Below are positions 54,844 through 63,599 of a stretch of DNA of 64,000 bases, piece by piece. This DNA comes from Collibacillus ludicampi (GTDB taxonomy: Bacteria > Bacillota > Bacilli > Tumebacillales > BOQE01). A program made the translations under genes and the position numbers. The stretch spans positions 2,354,710 to 2,418,709 of the forward strand of contig NZ_BOQE01000001.1 in assembly GCF_023705585.1 (NCBI RefSeq). The letters are read 5' to 3'. How positions within the stretch are numbered: the stretch's first letter is position 1; every line of letters begins with the position of its first letter. Under the pieces are notes generated by a model. That model saw only the letters and a program-made list of their open reading frames with translations. It was not told where the DNA came from and did no database searches.

Positions 54844-55213
54844 TCCATTATTTGGTAACCACTGCGACTCTTCTATTGTTGATTAGCTGTTTCACACATA
54901 TCTAGAGCAAAAGTTTCACATGATGGTTTCAGGTGAGTCATATATCGTTTTCAAATAAATGGTCGATTTAAAGGGAGATATGGCGACATATATCTCCCTT
55001 TAGCAATTTTAAGATTACCTTTTTGAGGGGAGGTCTGTAGTATAATGATCATGGTTCAACATGTCTCTTCAAGAATAGACAAAAAAGGATCAGAGGAGAA
55101 CCATATCAAGAAGTACTTACACTCTGTCTTCTTGGACAATGTGTTGCAGTCACTCGTGCTGCGGGAGACAAACGCCTGATTTACAAATTTTATCATGGAG
55201 AGGCTTCGTAACC
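54844..55213 (+). other. Intergenic stretch with terminator hairpin and a doubtful 44-residue ORF
   Basis: AAAGGGAGATAT (54970-54981) pairs perfectly with ATATCTCCCTTT (54990-55001) and probably terminates the SDR gene. A 44-codon ORF at 55045-55179 begins MIMVQHVSSRIDKKGSEENH after GGGGAGG, but its ATG overlaps a TATAAT sequence that could instead be a -10 element. Nothing else is recognised. Confidence 0.5.
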
Positions 55214-55648
55214 ATGAGTAGACATGAAATGACGATTCAATCAGAGGATGATATCTATTTTGCTCTTTATTACGTTCGGGTTTTAATGAACCAGCTCTCT
55301 TTTTCGGCAATCGAACAACAAAAGGTGCTTGTGAGTGTAGCCGAATTAACCAGGAATCTCTTGGATCATGCGAATGGGATTGGCACCTTTTCTTGTGAAA
55401 TCACCGATCAAGGGATCCGCTTTATGGTGATCGATAACGGTCCGGGAATCCCCGATCTCAATGAAGTGTTAAACGGCAAAAAAACGCCTTCATCTCGCGG
55501 GCTTGGACTCGGTCTATCAGGGGCCAAGCGATTGATGGATGAACTGCATATCGAAACATCTAGAGAAGGGACGAAAATCGTCGGGATCCAGCGAAAGAAG
55601 AAAAAACGAATGATTTCCTTGTATTCCGCGAGTACAAACGCTGAGTGA
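55214..55648 (+). CDS. RsbT-like anti-sigma serine/threonine kinase
   Basis: A 144-residue GHKL ATPase of the RsbT/SpoIIAB type. N box LTRNLLDHANG, G1 VIDNGPGIPD, G2 SSRGLGLGLSGAKRLMDEL, then LHIETSREGTKIVGIQRKKK. RsbT homologues phosphorylate STAS partners in stressosome signalling. No RsbR, RsbS or RsbU is adjacent, so the partner is elsewhere. ATG 55214 is preferred to an earlier in-frame start for homology; GGAGAGG is about 11 nt upstream. Confidence 0.8.
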   Translation: MSRHEMTIQSEDDIYFALYYVRVLMNQLSFSAIEQQKVLVSVAELTRNLLDHANGIGTFSCEITDQGIRFMVIDNGPGIPDLNEVLNGKKTPSSRGLGLGLSGAKRLMDELHIETSREGTKIVGIQRKKKKRMISLYSASTNAE

Positions 55649-55700
55649 CGATCGTCTCGGTTTATTAAAATGTATGACTAAACTTTTATGGAGGCATGTG

Positions 55701-56411
55701 ATGAACAGGAGATATACAGAAATATACGAAGATATACGAAACCAAATCCTTGAAGGAAAATACCCTCCTGGAAAAAAACTGCCCTCTGAAAATGACTTTT
55801 GTAAGATATATGGCACAAGTCGGGGAACGATTCGCAGAGCTTTGGATTTGCTTGCTAAAGAAGGATTTGTAAATAGCTTGCACGGAAAAGGCGTTTTTGT
55901 ACTGGACAATCAGCCCATCACTTTTTCTTTGGGTGGGCTTGTAAGTTTCAAAGAGGCGAGTGAAAACAGCGGCCAAACGTTCACGACTTCCGTTCCATTG
56001 TTTGAGGAAATCATGATTGAAGAATCCCTGCATAACAAGACTCGGTTGCCTACAGGCAGAGAAGCTTACAAGTTATACCGGGTTCGTCAGCTAGACGGGG
56101 AGAAAGTTATTCTCGATGTCAACTATTTTCTAAAAGATATCGTTACCGGCTTATCAAAGGAGATCGCCGAACAATCGATCTATCAATATATTGAAGAAAC
56201 ATTACAGCTAAAAATCGGTTTTGCCAAACGAGTGGTTCAGGTTGAACATGCATCAACAAAGGACAGAGAACATTTGGATTTGAAGTCATATAATTTCGTT
56301 GCGGTCGTCAAAAACTTCGTTCATTTGCACGATGGTACGCAATTCGAGTACACCGAGTCCCGCCATCGACCCGATCGTTTCATATTTACCGATTTTGCCC
56401 GTCGCCGATAA
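55701..56411 (+). CDS. treR: Trehalose operon repressor (GntR family)
   Basis: A 236-residue GntR/HutC-type regulator. Winged HTH (EIYEDIRNQILEGKYPPGKK, LPSENDFCKIYGTSRGTIRR) with a UTRA effector domain (LPTGREAYKLYRVRQLDGEK, EYTESRHRPDRFIFTDFARR). The C-terminal RHRxDxFxF pattern and gene context identify TreR, which in Bacillus responds to trehalose 6-phosphate. GGAGG lies 6 nt before ATG 55701. It precedes treP and treA in the same direction, with its operators in between. Confidence 0.9.
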   Translation: MNRRYTEIYEDIRNQILEGKYPPGKKLPSENDFCKIYGTSRGTIRRALDLLAKEGFVNSLHGKGVFVLDNQPITFSLGGLVSFKEASENSGQTFTTSVPLFEEIMIEESLHNKTRLPTGREAYKLYRVRQLDGEKVILDVNYFLKDIVTGLSKEIAEQSIYQYIEETLQLKIGFAKRVVQVEHASTKDREHLDLKSYNFVAVVKNFVHLHDGTQFEYTESRHRPDRFIFTDFARRR

Positions 56412-56438
56412 GGCGGCTTATTTATTTTTCATCCTCCA

Positions 56439-56504
56439 ACATGTTTAAACAAGTGTTGACGCAACTTGTTTGAACAAGTTATCATGTAACTGAAAACGAT
56501 TACA
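56439..56504 (+). promoter_or_regulatory. treP promoter with two TreR operators and a CcpA cre site
   Basis: -35 TTGACG (56456-56461), 18-bp spacer, -10 TATCAT (56480-56485). Two similar palindromes lie at 56439-56454 (ACATGTTTAAACAAGT) and 56463-56480 (AACTTGTTTGAACAAGTT); the second occupies the spacer. Downstream, TGAAAACGATTACA (56491-56504) fits the cre consensus TGWAARCGYTWNCW except for one base. This predicts TreR repression and glucose repression. Confidence 0.75.
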
Positions 56505-56516
56505 GGAGGGGAAGAT

Positions 56517-57962
56517 ATGGTTACCAAACAATCGGTTGAACGAATTGTCCAAGCCCTTGGGGGCAAAGACAACATTGTCACGGCAAGCCATTGCGTAACA
56601 CGCCTAAGGCTTGCTTTGAAAGACGAGAGTATAGTTGATAAGAATGAGCTAGAGAACGTGGATATCGTCAAAGGTTTCTTTTCAGCCAACGGACAGTTTC
56701 AAGTGGTCATCGGCCCGGAACTTGTCGAGAAAGCTTATGAACAAATGCTTGCGATTACCGGTATTGAACGAGCAACTAAAGAACAAGTCAAAAGTGTGGC
56801 GGAAAAGAATTTGAATCTGTTTCAACGTTTGGTGAAGGCATTAGGAGATATCTTCATTCCGCTTCTTCCTGCCATTGTAACGGCCGGTCTGTTAATGGGG
56901 ATCAATAATGTATTGACTGGGAAGGGGATTTTCTACCCGAATCAGGCATTCATTGATGTGCATCAGGAATGGAAAGACTTCGCCGGCATGATCAATCTGA
57001 TCGCAAATACATCGTTTGTTTTCTTGCCCGGTCTAATCGGGTGGTCTGCCGTGAAGAGATTTGGCGGCAGTGAATTATTGGGGATCGTTCTGGGATTGAT
57101 GCTGATACACCCCGATCTGCTCAATGCGTGGGGGTATGCGGAAGCGGCTGCTAAGGGAACCGTACCCTACTGGCATTTATTCAGATTGAATATTCAGAAA
57201 ATTGGTTATCAAGGGCAAGTGTTACCGGTGTTGGTTTCGGCGTTCGTATTGGCGAAAATCGAAAACTTTTTGAACAAGCGTGTACCAGATGCTTTCAAAT
57301 TGTTAATCGTCGCTCCTGTTACGTTATTGATCACAGGCTTCTTATCTTTCTTGATTATAGGCCCTGTCACCTTTGCGATCGGCAAAGCGATTACAGCCGC
57401 TTTCGTTGCCGTATTCGATAAAGTGCCGCTTTTAGGAGGCCTCATTTACGGGGGATTGTATGCAGTATTAGTCGTGACCGGAATGCATCACACCTTCTTG
57501 GCTGTCGATTTACAACTGATCGCAAGTACGGGAGGTACATTCTTATGGCCGATTCTGGCTTTATCGAATATCTCCCAAGGTTCGGCAGCTTTGGCCATGA
57601 TGTTTGTTTCAAAAAATGAAAAGCTGAAGGGGATGGCTTTGACTTCTGCGATCTCCGCTTATCTCGGAATTACAGAACCGGCGATGTTTGGTGTGAATAT
57701 TCGTTATCGATTCCCCTTCCTATCGGCAATGACCGGTTCCGCGATCGCTGCCGTCGTCATCACGTTACAACATGTGCGCGCATCCTCCATTGGAGTGGGA
57801 GGACTGCCCGGGTTTTTGTCAATCTTCCCTCAGCAATGGGGCGTGTTTTTCATCGGAATGGCGATCGCTTTGCTCGTTCCTTTCTTCTTGACATTCGTAC
57901 TGGCCAAAGTGAAAAAAGTTGGACAAAGCGAACAGAGTGCACGTAACCTCAATTTCAACTAG
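56517..57962 (+). CDS. treP: Trehalose-specific PTS permease EIIBC
   Basis: A 481-residue PTS protein. The EIIB domain has Cys26 in ASHCVTRLRLALKD. A linker leads to the EIIC domain of the glucose/sucrose superfamily (FIPLLPAIVTAGLLMGINNV, then GMHHTFLAVDLQLIASTGGT and SAYLGITEPAMFGVNIRYRF). It imports trehalose as trehalose 6-phosphate. No EIIA domain is present, so it depends on a glucose-type EIIA from elsewhere. GGAGGGGAAG precedes the ATG. Confidence 0.92.
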   Translation: MVTKQSVERIVQALGGKDNIVTASHCVTRLRLALKDESIVDKNELENVDIVKGFFSANGQFQVVIGPELVEKAYEQMLAITGIERATKEQVKSVAEKNLNLFQRLVKALGDIFIPLLPAIVTAGLLMGINNVLTGKGIFYPNQAFIDVHQEWKDFAGMINLIANTSFVFLPGLIGWSAVKRFGGSELLGIVLGLMLIHPDLLNAWGYAEAAAKGTVPYWHLFRLNIQKIGYQGQVLPVLVSAFVLAKIENFLNKRVPDAFKLLIVAPVTLLITGFLSFLIIGPVTFAIGKAITAAFVAVFDKVPLLGGLIYGGLYAVLVVTGMHHTFLAVDLQLIASTGGTFLWPILALSNISQGSAALAMMFVSKNEKLKGMALTSAISAYLGITEPAMFGVNIRYRFPFLSAMTGSAIAAVVITLQHVRASSIGVGGLPGFLSIFPQQWGVFFIGMAIALLVPFFLTFVLAKVKKVGQSEQSARNLNFN

Positions 57963-57994
57963 AAATTCAGAGACCGAAAAGCGAGGAGTGCAGA

Positions 57995-59674
57995 ATGGAG
58001 CAACCTTGGTGGAAAAAATCTGTAGTATATCAAATTTATCCAAAAAGCTTTAAAGATACGACAGGGAATGGGATCGGAGATTTACAAGGTATCATTGATC
58101 ATCTGGATTACTTGCAGAACTTGGGGGTTGATGTGCTCTGGTTAACCCCCATTTATGATTCGCCCCAGAAAGATAACGGCTACGATATTCGGGATTATTA
58201 CAGGATCAATCTGGAATACGGAACCATGGAAACGTTCGAGACCCTCCTTCATGAAGCGCATGCGAGAGGAATGAAAATCATCATGGATATGGTGGTGAAT
58301 CATACATCAACGGAACATCGATGGTTTCAAGAGGCGTCGCGTTCCAGAGAGAACCCCTATCGCCATTTTTATATATGGAAGGATGGGGGGGAAGGAGGTC
58401 CTCCAAACAATTGGAAATCAAAGTTTGGAGGGAGTGCCTGGCAATATGATGAGACAACCGGTCAATATTACTTGCATCTCTTTGACGTAACACAAGCCGA
58501 TTTGAATTGGGAACATCCAGAGTTGAGGGAACAAATATATCAAATGATGGATTTTTGGCTCGACAAAGGAGTTGACGGTTTTCGCCTGGATGTGATCAAC
58601 CTTATCTCGAAAGATCAATCATTCCCGGACGATACGTTGGAAACGCCAACAGCCGACGGGCGCAAATACTATACAGACGGTCCGCGTATTCATGAATTCC
58701 TGAAGGAAATGAATCGAAGAGTGTTCTCAAAACACCCTCACATTCTTACAGTAGGGGAAATGTCTTCAACAACGATAGAGAACTGTGTGAAGTACACGAA
58801 TCCCCAAGAAAAAGAACTCCATATGATTTTCAGTTTTCATCATTTGAAAGTCGACTATCCAAATGGAGAAAAATGGGTTGCCGCAGACTTTGATTTTCTG
58901 CAATTGAAAAAGATACTCAGCGATTGGCAATACGGCATGCAGCGAGGAGGGGGCTGGAACGCCCTGTTCTGGTGCAATCACGATCAACCACGGGTGGTCT
59001 CCCGTTTCGGCAATGATCGAGAGTTTCATAAAGAATCAGCGAAGATGTTGGCAACAGCGATCCATTTATTGCAGGGCACGCCTTTCATTTACCAAGGGGA
59101 AGAAATCGGTATGACCAACCCTTCTTTTGATATGATCGAAGATTATCGGGATGTCGAGACCATCAATGCCTATCATCGTTTGAAAGCCGAAGGAAAAGCG
59201 GAACAGGAGATCATGGCTGCCATTAAACAGAAATCGCGAGATAATGCACGGACGCCCATGCAATGGAACGGGGACAAGCATGCGGGTTTTACAAACGGCT
59301 GCCCATGGATCAAAGTTGCGCCGAATTACAAGGAAATCAATGTGGAACAGGCGTTGCGTGACAAGGATTCCGTTTTCTATCATTATCAAAAGCTGATTCG
59401 CTTACGTAAAGAATACGACATCATCGCTTACGGTGACTTTCGTTTAATCCTGGAAGATGACCCGCAAATCTTTGCTTATCTGCGACGATACAACGATGAG
59501 ACCCTATTGGTGATCAACAATTTTTACGGCAAGATGACGACATTCATTTTACCGACGGATGTCCACCTGTACGGAGAATATCGCATAATCATTTCGAACT
59601 ATCATGATACCCAAAATAACATCCGTGAACTTACCCTGCGACCGTACGAATCTGTTGCTTTTTATATAAAGTGA
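57995..59674 (+). CDS. treA: Alpha,alpha-phosphotrehalase (trehalose-6-phosphate hydrolase)
   Basis: Cytoplasmic GH13 enzyme of 559 residues that cuts trehalose 6-phosphate to glucose and glucose 6-phosphate. Catalytic residues: nucleophile Asp199 (DGFRLDVINLISKD), acid/base Glu255 (TVGEMSSTT), and Asp330 (CNHDQPRVVSRFG). IYPKSFKDTTGNGIGDLQGI and MDMVVNHTSTEHRWF are conserved regions. It lies 32 bp after treP, the standard treP-treA order, and is followed by a terminator. Confidence 0.93.
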   Translation: MEQPWWKKSVVYQIYPKSFKDTTGNGIGDLQGIIDHLDYLQNLGVDVLWLTPIYDSPQKDNGYDIRDYYRINLEYGTMETFETLLHEAHARGMKIIMDMVVNHTSTEHRWFQEASRSRENPYRHFYIWKDGGEGGPPNNWKSKFGGSAWQYDETTGQYYLHLFDVTQADLNWEHPELREQIYQMMDFWLDKGVDGFRLDVINLISKDQSFPDDTLETPTADGRKYYTDGPRIHEFLKEMNRRVFSKHPHILTVGEMSSTTIENCVKYTNPQEKELHMIFSFHHLKVDYPNGEKWVAADFDFLQLKKILSDWQYGMQRGGGWNALFWCNHDQPRVVSRFGNDREFHKESAKMLATAIHLLQGTPFIYQGEEIGMTNPSFDMIEDYRDVETINAYHRLKAEGKAEQEIMAAIKQKSRDNARTPMQWNGDKHAGFTNGCPWIKVAPNYKEINVEQALRDKDSVFYHYQKLIRLRKEYDIIAYGDFRLILEDDPQIFAYLRRYNDETLLVINNFYGKMTTFILPTDVHLYGEYRIIISNYHDTQNNIRELTLRPYESVAFYIK

Positions 59675-59680
59675 ATGAGC

Positions 59681-59710
59681 GAAGCCCCCAACGCTTGGGG
59701 GCTTCTTCTA
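59681..59710. terminator. Terminator after treA
   Basis: GAAGCCCCCAA (59681-59691), loop CGC, TTGGGGGCTTC (59695-59705), then TTCTAT. May also serve the convergent SelW-like gene. Confidence 0.8.
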
Positions 59711-59734
59711 TATAAACAAGATGACTTGCAAAAG

Positions 59735-59983
59735 TTATGAAATAGCGTCAGAGAACAACTTTTCAAGTTCTCCTTCTTCAGGGAAACGGTTCAATTCTTT
59801 TTTGGAAAAAATCAAGCGTTCACCTACTTTGACTTCGAATACACCTCCTGATGAAGGGATCAAAGTAAAGCTGGCAATTTGCGCTTGGTGTTTCCCTAAA
59901 ATTTCTTCCGCTGCACGAGCGGCTCTCGGAAGGTAATTTCACATCGTGCAGTATTCGATACTGACTTGAACTTTTTCTGCCAT
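59735..59983 (-). CDS. SelW/SelT-like (Rdx family) selenoprotein with in-frame UGA (Sec)
   Basis: An 82-residue thioredoxin-fold redox protein if UGA is read as selenocysteine. The N-terminus is EKVQVSIEYCTMUNYLPRAA, giving the family CxxU motif with Cys12 and Sec15 (codon at 59941-59939). After the UGA the same frame continues for 67 codons to TAA with family features (FTLIPSSGGVFEVKVGERLI, FSKKELNRFPEEGELEKLF). Homologues of Bacillota have Cys at this place (EYCxxCNYxPRA). AGGAGG sits 8 nt before the ATG. A hairpin suited to SECIS follows the UGA. Alternative: a Cys-to-stop mutation. Conventional ORF calling would miss it. Confidence 0.8.
59905..59932 (-). promoter_or_regulatory. Candidate bacterial SECIS hairpin in the SelW-like gene
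   Basis: Counted from the base after UGA, nt 17-21 (CCGCU) pair with nt 27-31 (AGCGG) around the loop CGUGC, so the loop begins 21 nt after the UGA and has G in its second position. An alternative outer stem CUUCCG with CGGAAG (nt 7-12 and 29-34) is also perfect. Both fit the usual distance and GC-rich apical stem of bacterial SECIS elements. Confidence 0.6.
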
Positions 59984-60234
59984 AGCAAAAACCTCCTGTG
60001 AAAAGATTTGCCGTTACTATTGTACGCATTTTTCCTTGTACATGTAAACGGACTCCACTTAAGAAGTGTGTTTTCAAAAGTAATGTACCCTTCCCCGAGA
60101 AAAACTTTCTTTTTATACGGGGAACGTTTAAGGGAAGGAAAGTCGTAGGTACAGAATAAGTTATCCTGATTTAGGAGAAAATTACAGATGGAAAGACTGA
60201 TAGGTCTTGTCATAATTGGGGGAGAGAATAAATC

Positions 60235-61359
60235 TTGAGCCAGGAGAAAATAACCGGATGGCAATTGTGGCTACTCATGATTCCGTACATACTTTCCACA
60301 GAAATATTGTCTGTTCCCGCAATCATGGCAAAGTTTGCAGAGTGCGATGCCTGGTTAGCTGTCATCCCTTCTTCCGTAACGGGATTTTGGAGTATTTTCG
60401 TCTTGACTGCATTGGCCAGACGATACCCCGAATTGACCATTATTGAATACAGTTCAAAAATTATCGGAAAATGGCCTACAAAGATATTGGAATTCTATTT
60501 GTCGTTTATTTTTTTCACATATGTTACGGTTCAAAATTACGAACATTTCGGGTTTGTTACCGATATAGAATTGCAGAAGACCCCCTCCTTGATCATCAAT
60601 GGAATATTTTTGCTTGTATGTGGTTGGATTGTGTACGAAGGAATCGAAGGAATTGGAAGATGCAGTGAAGTGATTGTTCCATTCGTTCTTATTTTTACGT
60701 TCCTATTCAGCTTAATCTCACTCCCGAATGCCGATATTACCCGTTTGCAGCCCATTCTAGAACATGGATTTTCTCCCGTGCTGAGAGCGGCGATTGTGCC
60801 ATCCGGGTGGATGGGGGAGTTTTTTTGTATTGGATTTCTTCTTCCGTATTTGGATCGTCCGGAAAAAGGACGGATTCTATCCATTCTAGCGATCTTTACC
60901 GTGATTGTAGTCACTATGCTTGTGAATTCGTTAACAGTCGCGGTGCTGGGGGATATGACTTCGCAACTGGCCTATCCAGTTTTCACGATTACTCAATATG
61001 TAAGTATTGCTGATTTTTTACAAAATGTTGATGCCTTTGTTGTTGGATTATGGACCGTTGGAATCTTTATTAAGCTATCAATTTCTTTATTTCTTCTATG
61101 TGTTTGTGTAACTAAATGTTTCGGGTCTTTGAATTACAGAGTATTTATATTACCATTGATTTTATTGTCCGTTATCGGAACACAAATCGTTCGAGATACG
61201 ACCAATTTAAATGAATTTTTGATTTATACTTTTCCATTCGCATCAATTGTTACGTGTAATCTTTTACCAACGGCCTTATTTGTTGTCGATTCAATCAAAA
61301 GACGTGCGAAAAAGAATGCGTTTCCTTTCAACATAATGAAACCACCCCAGCCAAACTGA
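60235..61359 (+). CDS. GerB-family spore germination permease (second copy)
   Basis: A 374-residue ten-helix protein of the GerAB/GerKB family. It starts EKITGWQLWLLMIPYILSTE and has ELTIIEYSSKIIGKWPTKIL, DITRLQPILEHGF and SIADFLQNVDAFVVGLWTVG, which parallel the copy at 52700. The TTG start follows GGGGGAGAG. GerA and GerC partners are missing here too. The two copies are clearly diverged, so this is not a recent duplication. Confidence 0.87.
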   Translation: MSQEKITGWQLWLLMIPYILSTEILSVPAIMAKFAECDAWLAVIPSSVTGFWSIFVLTALARRYPELTIIEYSSKIIGKWPTKILEFYLSFIFFTYVTVQNYEHFGFVTDIELQKTPSLIINGIFLLVCGWIVYEGIEGIGRCSEVIVPFVLIFTFLFSLISLPNADITRLQPILEHGFSPVLRAAIVPSGWMGEFFCIGFLLPYLDRPEKGRILSILAIFTVIVVTMLVNSLTVAVLGDMTSQLAYPVFTITQYVSIADFLQNVDAFVVGLWTVGIFIKLSISLFLLCVCVTKCFGSLNYRVFILPLILLSVIGTQIVRDTTNLNEFLIYTFPFASIVTCNLLPTALFVVDSIKRRAKKNAFPFNIMKPPQPN

Positions 61360-61372
61360 GGTGGTTTGTTGT
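61339..61372. terminator. Bidirectional terminator between gerB and pckA
   Basis: AAACCACC (61339-61346) pairs with GGTGGTTT (61360-61367); CAG/CTG extends the stem inside. It overlaps the last codons of the germination gene and lies just beyond the pckA stop. Confidence 0.75.
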
Positions 61373-61389
61373 TGAGGACGATCCACCCA

Positions 61390-62970
61390 TCAGATGCGCG
61401 GTCCCGCGTTCATAATATCTTGTGGAACATCCTTAAACTTCTTGAAGTTATGGATAAATTGTTCAGCAAGCAAGCGCGCCTGTTTATCGTAGGCAGCCGG
61501 ATCGTTCCAAGTGTTACGAGGCGTCAAAACAGTGTTCGGTACGCCTTGAATCGCGTCGGGAACCAAGATGCCAAAGATCGGATCGGGTGAGAAGTTTGCT
61601 TCTTCAATGTCACCGGTGATCGCAGCGGTAACCATAGCGCGGGTGTAAGACAGCTTCATCCGTTGACCGACACCGTACGGGCCTCCAGACCAGCCGGTAT
61701 TCACAAGGTACACGCGAACATCGTGTTCATCGATTTTCTTACCCAGCATTTCTGCGTAAACGGAAGGAGACAGCGGCAAGAAAGGTGCACCGAAGCAAGT
61801 CGAGAACGTCGCTTCCGGTTCGGTTACCCCTCGTTCCGTTCCGGCTAATTTAGACGTATAACCGGAAAGGAAATGGTACATCGCTTGTTCTTTCGTGAGC
61901 TTCGCGATCGGAGGCAAAACCCCGTAAGCGTCTGCCGTTAAGAAGAGAATGACTCGGGGATGTCCCGCCACCCCTGGGATAACGGCGCCTGAGATATGTT
62001 CAATCGGGTATGCCGCCCGCGTGTTTTCCGTAAAGCGATTGCTGTCGAAATCAGCCTCTCTCGTTTTCGGGTCGACGACTACGTTTTCGAGTACGGTACC
62101 GAAGCGGATCGCGTTCCAAATTTGAGGTTCTTTTTCTTCCGAAAGGTGGATGCATTTCGCATAACAACCGCCCTCGATGTTAAACACACCTTTGTCTGAC
62201 CAGCCGTGTTCATCATCCCCAATGAGACGGCGGTTCGGGTCTGCTGAGAGTGTGGTCTTTCCGGTACCGGATAGACCGAAGAAGAGAGCGACATCTCCTT
62301 CTTCGCCAACATTCGCCGAACAATGCATGGAAAGAACATTCTGCTCCGGAAGGAAGAGATTCATTACGCTGAAAATCGATTTTTTCATTTCACCAGCGTA
62401 TTCGGTTCCTCCGATGAGCACCACGCGCTTTTCAAATGAAATGATGATGCATGTTTCCGAATTCGTTCCGTCGATCTCGGGGATCGCATGAAATCCGGGT
62501 GCGGCAATCACGGTGAAAGCGGGCTTGTGATTGTCGAGTTCCCCTTCCGATGGGCGGACGAACAGTTGATGGACGAACAGATTATGCCAAGCATATTCAT
62601 TGATCACACGGATCGGTAAGCGGTATGCCGGATCATTGCCGACAAACCCGTCAAAGACAAAGAGTTCGCGTCCGCGCAGATAAGAAAGCATGCGGTCATA
62701 AATCCGCTGAAAGGCTTCCGGTGAAATCGGTTGATTGACGGAACCCCACGCAATTTTATCATGAACGCTGGGTTCGTCGACTATATATCGGTCTTTTGGT
62801 GAACGACCGGTGTATTTTCCTGTGGTTGCACAAAAAGCCCCCGTTGATGTAAGACATCCTTCACGGCGCTCAAGAGCCGACTCAATCAGTCTCGCAACGG
62901 AAAGATTATGGTGAACATGTTCTGCATTCATGATTTCTTCTAACTCATTTTCGACAGTTTGGATTTTCAT
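61390..62970 (-). CDS. pckA: Phosphoenolpyruvate carboxykinase (ATP)
   Basis: Gluconeogenic enzyme of 526 residues, oxaloacetate plus ATP to [23 protein letters not shown] binds oxaloacetate. The P-loop is [20 protein letters not shown] with the kinase-2 motif [20 protein letters not shown]. The Arg region [12 protein letters not shown] and [20 protein letters not shown] follow. GGGAGAGGAAATTCC precedes the ATG. It is the exit route for the glyoxylate shunt genes in this window. Two CcpN-type boxes lie upstream. Confidence 0.95.
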   Translation of the reverse strand: MKIQTVENELEEIMNAEHVHHNLSVARLIESALERREGCLTSTGAFCATTGKYTGRSPKDRYIVDEPSVHDKIAWGSVNQPISPEAFQRIYDRMLSYLRGRELFVFDGFVGNDPAYRLPIRVINEYAWHNLFVHQLFVRPSEGELDNHKPAFTVIAAPGFHAIPEIDGTNSETCIIISFEKRVVLIGGTEYAGEMKKSIFSVMNLFLPEQNVLSMHCSANVGEEGDVALFFGLSGTGKTTLSADPNRRLIGDDEHGWSDKGVFNIEGGCYAKCIHLSEEKEPQIWNAIRFGTVLENVVVDPKTREADFDSNRFTENTRAAYPIEHISGAVIPGVAGHPRVILFLTADAYGVLPPIAKLTKEQAMYHFLSGYTSKLAGTERGVTEPEATFSTCFGAPFLPLSPSVYAEMLGKKIDEHDVRVYLVNTGWSGGPYGVGQRMKLSYTRAMVTAAITGDIEEANFSPDPIFGILVPDAIQGVPNTVLTPRNTWNDPAAYDKQARLLAEQFIHNFKKFKDVPQDIMNAGPRI

Positions 62971-63020
62971 GGAATTTCCTCTCCCGAAATAAGATCATGT
63001 TTTCCTCTTGCCATCATTTT

Positions 63021-63084
63021 AGTATGTCACAATTAAAAATGCAATGACAAAAAAGCGGCTAAATCAAAATAAATGTGACATACT
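63021..63084 (-). promoter_or_regulatory. Two CcpN-type operators flanking the pckA promoter region
   Basis: TGTGACATACT occurs at 63074-63084 on the plus strand and, inverted, at 63021-63031. Each 11-mer fits TRTGHYATAYW, the consensus I recall for CcpN, which represses pckA and gapB in Bacillus during glycolytic growth. On the minus strand TTGTCA lies between the boxes and could be the -35 of pckA. Confidence 0.65.
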
Positions 63085-63172
63085 TGTGAAAGGTTTCACA
63101 GATAGTGGCGAGGACTATGCTCTTAGGATAAGCATGTATTGAGGGAATATGCGTCTAGGCGTATGCCAGGGA

Positions 63173-63201
63173 TTGACTTTTCCTGAAGACTAAAGTATGA
63201 T
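63173..63201 (+). promoter_or_regulatory. Sigma-A-type promoter of the DUF4870 gene
   Basis: TTGACT (63173-63178), 17-bp spacer, TATGAT (63196-63201), about 85 bp before the TTG start. Confidence 0.65.
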
Positions 63202-63285
63202 CTAAGTGTATTACTTGATATAGTACACGTAATTCTTTGTGTACACTTATCCAAAGCAAGGAACGTTTGATAAGGAGTGGATGGA

Positions 63286-63594
63286 TTGAGAACCTCAAAC
63301 ATTAAGATTTTGGCACATCTTAGTGCATTTTTTGCCCCGGTCATTCTTCCGATTGTTTTTCTGTTTCTTTTTCGTGACGAAGAAGTAAAAGTGACCTCAT
63401 TACAGGCATTGATTTTTCATTTTTTAATCGGAATTGCCATATCCGTTTCCCTTGCACTCTCCATTATTTTAATAGGTATTCCTTTTTTGATTTACTTCGC
63501 TTTTCTCTATGTGTTTGTTCCTATCAAAGGAGCGATCGAATCATCCAGGGGAAACATGTATTACTATCCATGGATCGGACGATTGTTTCAATAA
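63286..63594 (+). CDS. DUF4870 family membrane protein
   Basis: About 102 residues with three helices. The start NIKILAHLSAFFAPVILPIV, the short polar loop FRDEEVKVTSLQALIFHFLI and the final region FVPIKGAIESSRGNMYYYPW match DUF4870/YtpI-like small membrane proteins. TTG 63286 has AAGGAG 8 nt upstream; a GTG 9 nt earlier overlaps that site. Function unknown. Confidence 0.78.
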   Translation: MRTSNIKILAHLSAFFAPVILPIVFLFLFRDEEVKVTSLQALIFHFLIGIAISVSLALSIILIGIPFLIYFAFLYVFVPIKGAIESSRGNMYYYPWIGRLFQ

Positions 63595-63599
63595 TAAGC

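Noticed and set aside
55045..55179. 44-codon ORF after GGGGAGG
   Set aside because: No recognised similarity; its ATG overlaps a TATAAT that may be a promoter. Mentioned only within the intergenic entry.
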